From Haloterrigena turkmenica DSM 5511 (GTDB lineage: Archaea; Halobacteriota; Halobacteria; Halobacteriales; Natrialbaceae): 64,000 nt of DNA. Location of the stretch: positions 1,550,001-1,614,000 of the forward strand of contig NC_013743.1 of assembly GCF_000025325.1 (NCBI RefSeq), read 5' to 3'. Positions 63,134 through 64,000 of this stretch are shown piece after piece. Every line of letters starts with the position of its first letter. The stretch's first letter is position 1. The position numbers and the translations under genes were made by a program. Below the pieces are notes generated by a model, which was not told the origin of the DNA, made no database searches, and saw nothing but the letters and a program-made list of their open reading frames with translations.

Positions 63134-63934
63134 TCAGCTCATGAACAGCCGCCGGCCCGCGCGCTCGTGGCGCATCCCCATGATTTCGGCCAGCGGTGCG
63201 AACGAAACCATCGCTTCCGGCGCGTCGTCGACGTGGCGCTCGCAGACCGCGGTGATCACCGACTCGAGGTCCGCGAGCACCGACTGGATCTCCGTGTGGC
63301 CGAACCGGCCGAGCCGCTGGGCCGCGCCCAGCAACCCCGTCACGAACGAGTGGGCGTGGGCCAGGCAGGCCTCGCGCCGCGAGAGGCCCCGCGCCTGCGC
63401 GACGACGCCGAAGGCGATCGGGTAGTGGCCCGGCGTCTCGCCGGCCGCGACGGCGTCGGCGAAGGCCGTCTCGAGGCCGGGTCCGTCGACATCTGTCCCG
63501 TCGGAACCCTCGGCGTCGACATCGTCGCCGTCGGTCTCGGCCAGCAGCTCGCAGAGCTTCGCCCCGGCTTTCGTCGAACTCTCGCGGAACTCGCGGGGCA
63601 TCGTCACCGCGTGGAGGCGCCCGTCGACCGCCAGCAGCGCCTCGAGATCTCCCGCCGCGCTCGCCGCGTGGGCGTTGGCCAGCGCCACGGTCTCGCAGGG
63701 GCCGACCACGCGCCGGAGGTAGGCCGCGATCAGCTCTCGGAGGTCGTCGCCGTCCGCGATCCGATCCTCGTTGATGTACTGCTCGAGGCCGTAGGAGGCC
63801 GTGTATCCGCCGACCGGCAGGAACGAGTCCGAGAGCCGAAGAGCCGAGAGGAACGCGCTCGCGTCTGCACTCGAGTCCGGTGTTCGGTCCGAGTCCGCGT
63901 TCGGATTCGCATCCGCGTCCCGGTCAGTGGTCAT
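63134..63934 (-). CDS. ureF: Urease accessory protein UreF
   Basis: Protein of 266 residues. After a polar Asp/Asn-rich N-terminus, the UreF core reads LRLSDSFLPVGGYTASYGLE, LRRVVGPCETVALANAH, YPIAFGVVAQARGLSR and VSFAPLAEIMGMRHERAGRR. UreF helps UreG and UreH/UreD to load nickel into urease. The start ATG 63934 overlaps the end of ureE by 11 bases. Confidence 0.94.
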   Translation of the reverse strand: MTTDRDADANPNADSDRTPDSSADASAFLSALRLSDSFLPVGGYTASYGLEQYINEDRIADGDDLRELIAAYLRRVVGPCETVALANAHAASAAGDLEALLAVDGRLHAVTMPREFRESSTKAGAKLCELLAETDGDDVDAEGSDGTDVDGPGLETAFADAVAAGETPGHYPIAFGVVAQARGLSRREACLAHAHSFVTGLLGAAQRLGRFGHTEIQSVLADLESVITAVCERHVDDAPEAMVSFAPLAEIMGMRHERAGRRLFMS

Positions 63935-64000
63935 GGTCGTGTTCGCGGGAGTGGTCGTGGCCGTGACTGTGCTCGGCGCGCTCGTGGCCGCGTCCGTCGT
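63924..64000 (-). CDS. ureE: Urease accessory protein UreE, C-terminal fragment
   Basis: The last 24 residues and stop are visible, entering from the window edge. They are His-rich (GHERAEHSHGHDHSREHDHD), the nickel-binding tail of UreE. The stop TGA (63924-63926) overlaps the start of ureF, so both are coupled on the minus strand. The rest lies outside the window. Confidence 0.85.
   Translation of the reverse strand, partial: DGRGHERAEHSHGHDHSREHDHDH

Noticed and set aside
1-64000. Very frequent CTCGAG hexamer throughout
   Set aside because: Explained by the favoured Leu-Glu codon pair in acidic proteins and by GC bias, so it is not treated as a site-specific signal.
1-64000. CRISPR arrays, tRNA, rRNA, transposase genes
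   Set aside because: Looked for regular spaced repeats, T-loops and transposase motifs by eye and found none that hold up.

Overview
The window is chromosomal DNA from an extremely halophilic archaeon (class Halobacteria). The evidence is high GC, very acidic proteins, the haloarchaeal signature genes (HalX response regulator, bacterio-opsin-activator HTH, HEWD-motif microprotein, halocyanins, DtxR-type SirR), and mostly leaderless genes whose A/T-rich TATA element lies about 25-30 bases before the ATG. A member of the Natrialba/Natrinema/Haloterrigena group is my guess. No rRNA, tRNA, CRISPR array, complete insertion sequence or intein was found.

Layout. 1-7286: the mre11 3' end overlaps rad50, followed by three small haloarchaeal genes on the minus strand and an intein-free family B DNA polymerase with a C-terminal PIP box. 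7420-13450: the SUF iron-sulfur operon (sufC, sufB, sufD), a long disordered unknown protein, a ferritin-like protein and sirR. 13586-18273: a membrane-anchored lamin-tail/phospholipase D protein, a HEAT-repeat protein, archaetidylserine synthase and a halocyanin. 18627-21489: ATP-type PEP carboxykinase, a small membrane protein behind a perfect palindrome, a HEWD microprotein and cutA. 21580-26934: ribosomal stalk genes. Here rpl11 is separated from rpl1-rpl10-rpl12 by an MBL hydrolase, a membrane protein and an 86-bp MITE-like inverted repeat. The rpl1 leader carries hairpins of the L1-autoregulation type.

27104-36191: an orphan TctA-type permease, a BtpA-family protein, an SDR, and then a minus-strand operon DUF3311-like / sodium:solute symporter / LuxE-like ligase / LuxC-like reductase. 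This operon looks like an uptake, activation and reduction route for a carboxylic acid. An OYE reductase and a second halocyanin follow. 36345-43983: MscS channel, thioredoxin-like protein, acidic unknown, zinc microprotein, an Lrp regulator with an aminotransferase, Eis-type acetyltransferase and an ornithine-cyclodeaminase-family enzyme. 44136-54619: signalling genes, comprising a PAS-PAS-GAF protein with a degenerate kinase core convergent with a HalX regulator, purL, a DUF7344-type regulator, a five-PAS Bat-type activator and an HxlR regulator. 54795-64000: RNase HI with an N-terminal extension, an SRPBCC protein, an ABC-2 export cassette whose middle gene fuses a permease to a PrsW-like intramembrane protease, a repeat-rich gap, an aldo/keto reductase, a winged-helix regulator, and the ureF and ureE end of a urease cluster.

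The strongest leads are the LuxC/LuxE-like operon (30086-34241), the ABC-permease/PrsW fusion (57055-58986), the MITE-like element and leader in front of rpl1, and several perfect palindromes at promoters. All functional calls rest on motif reading, and no database search was run.
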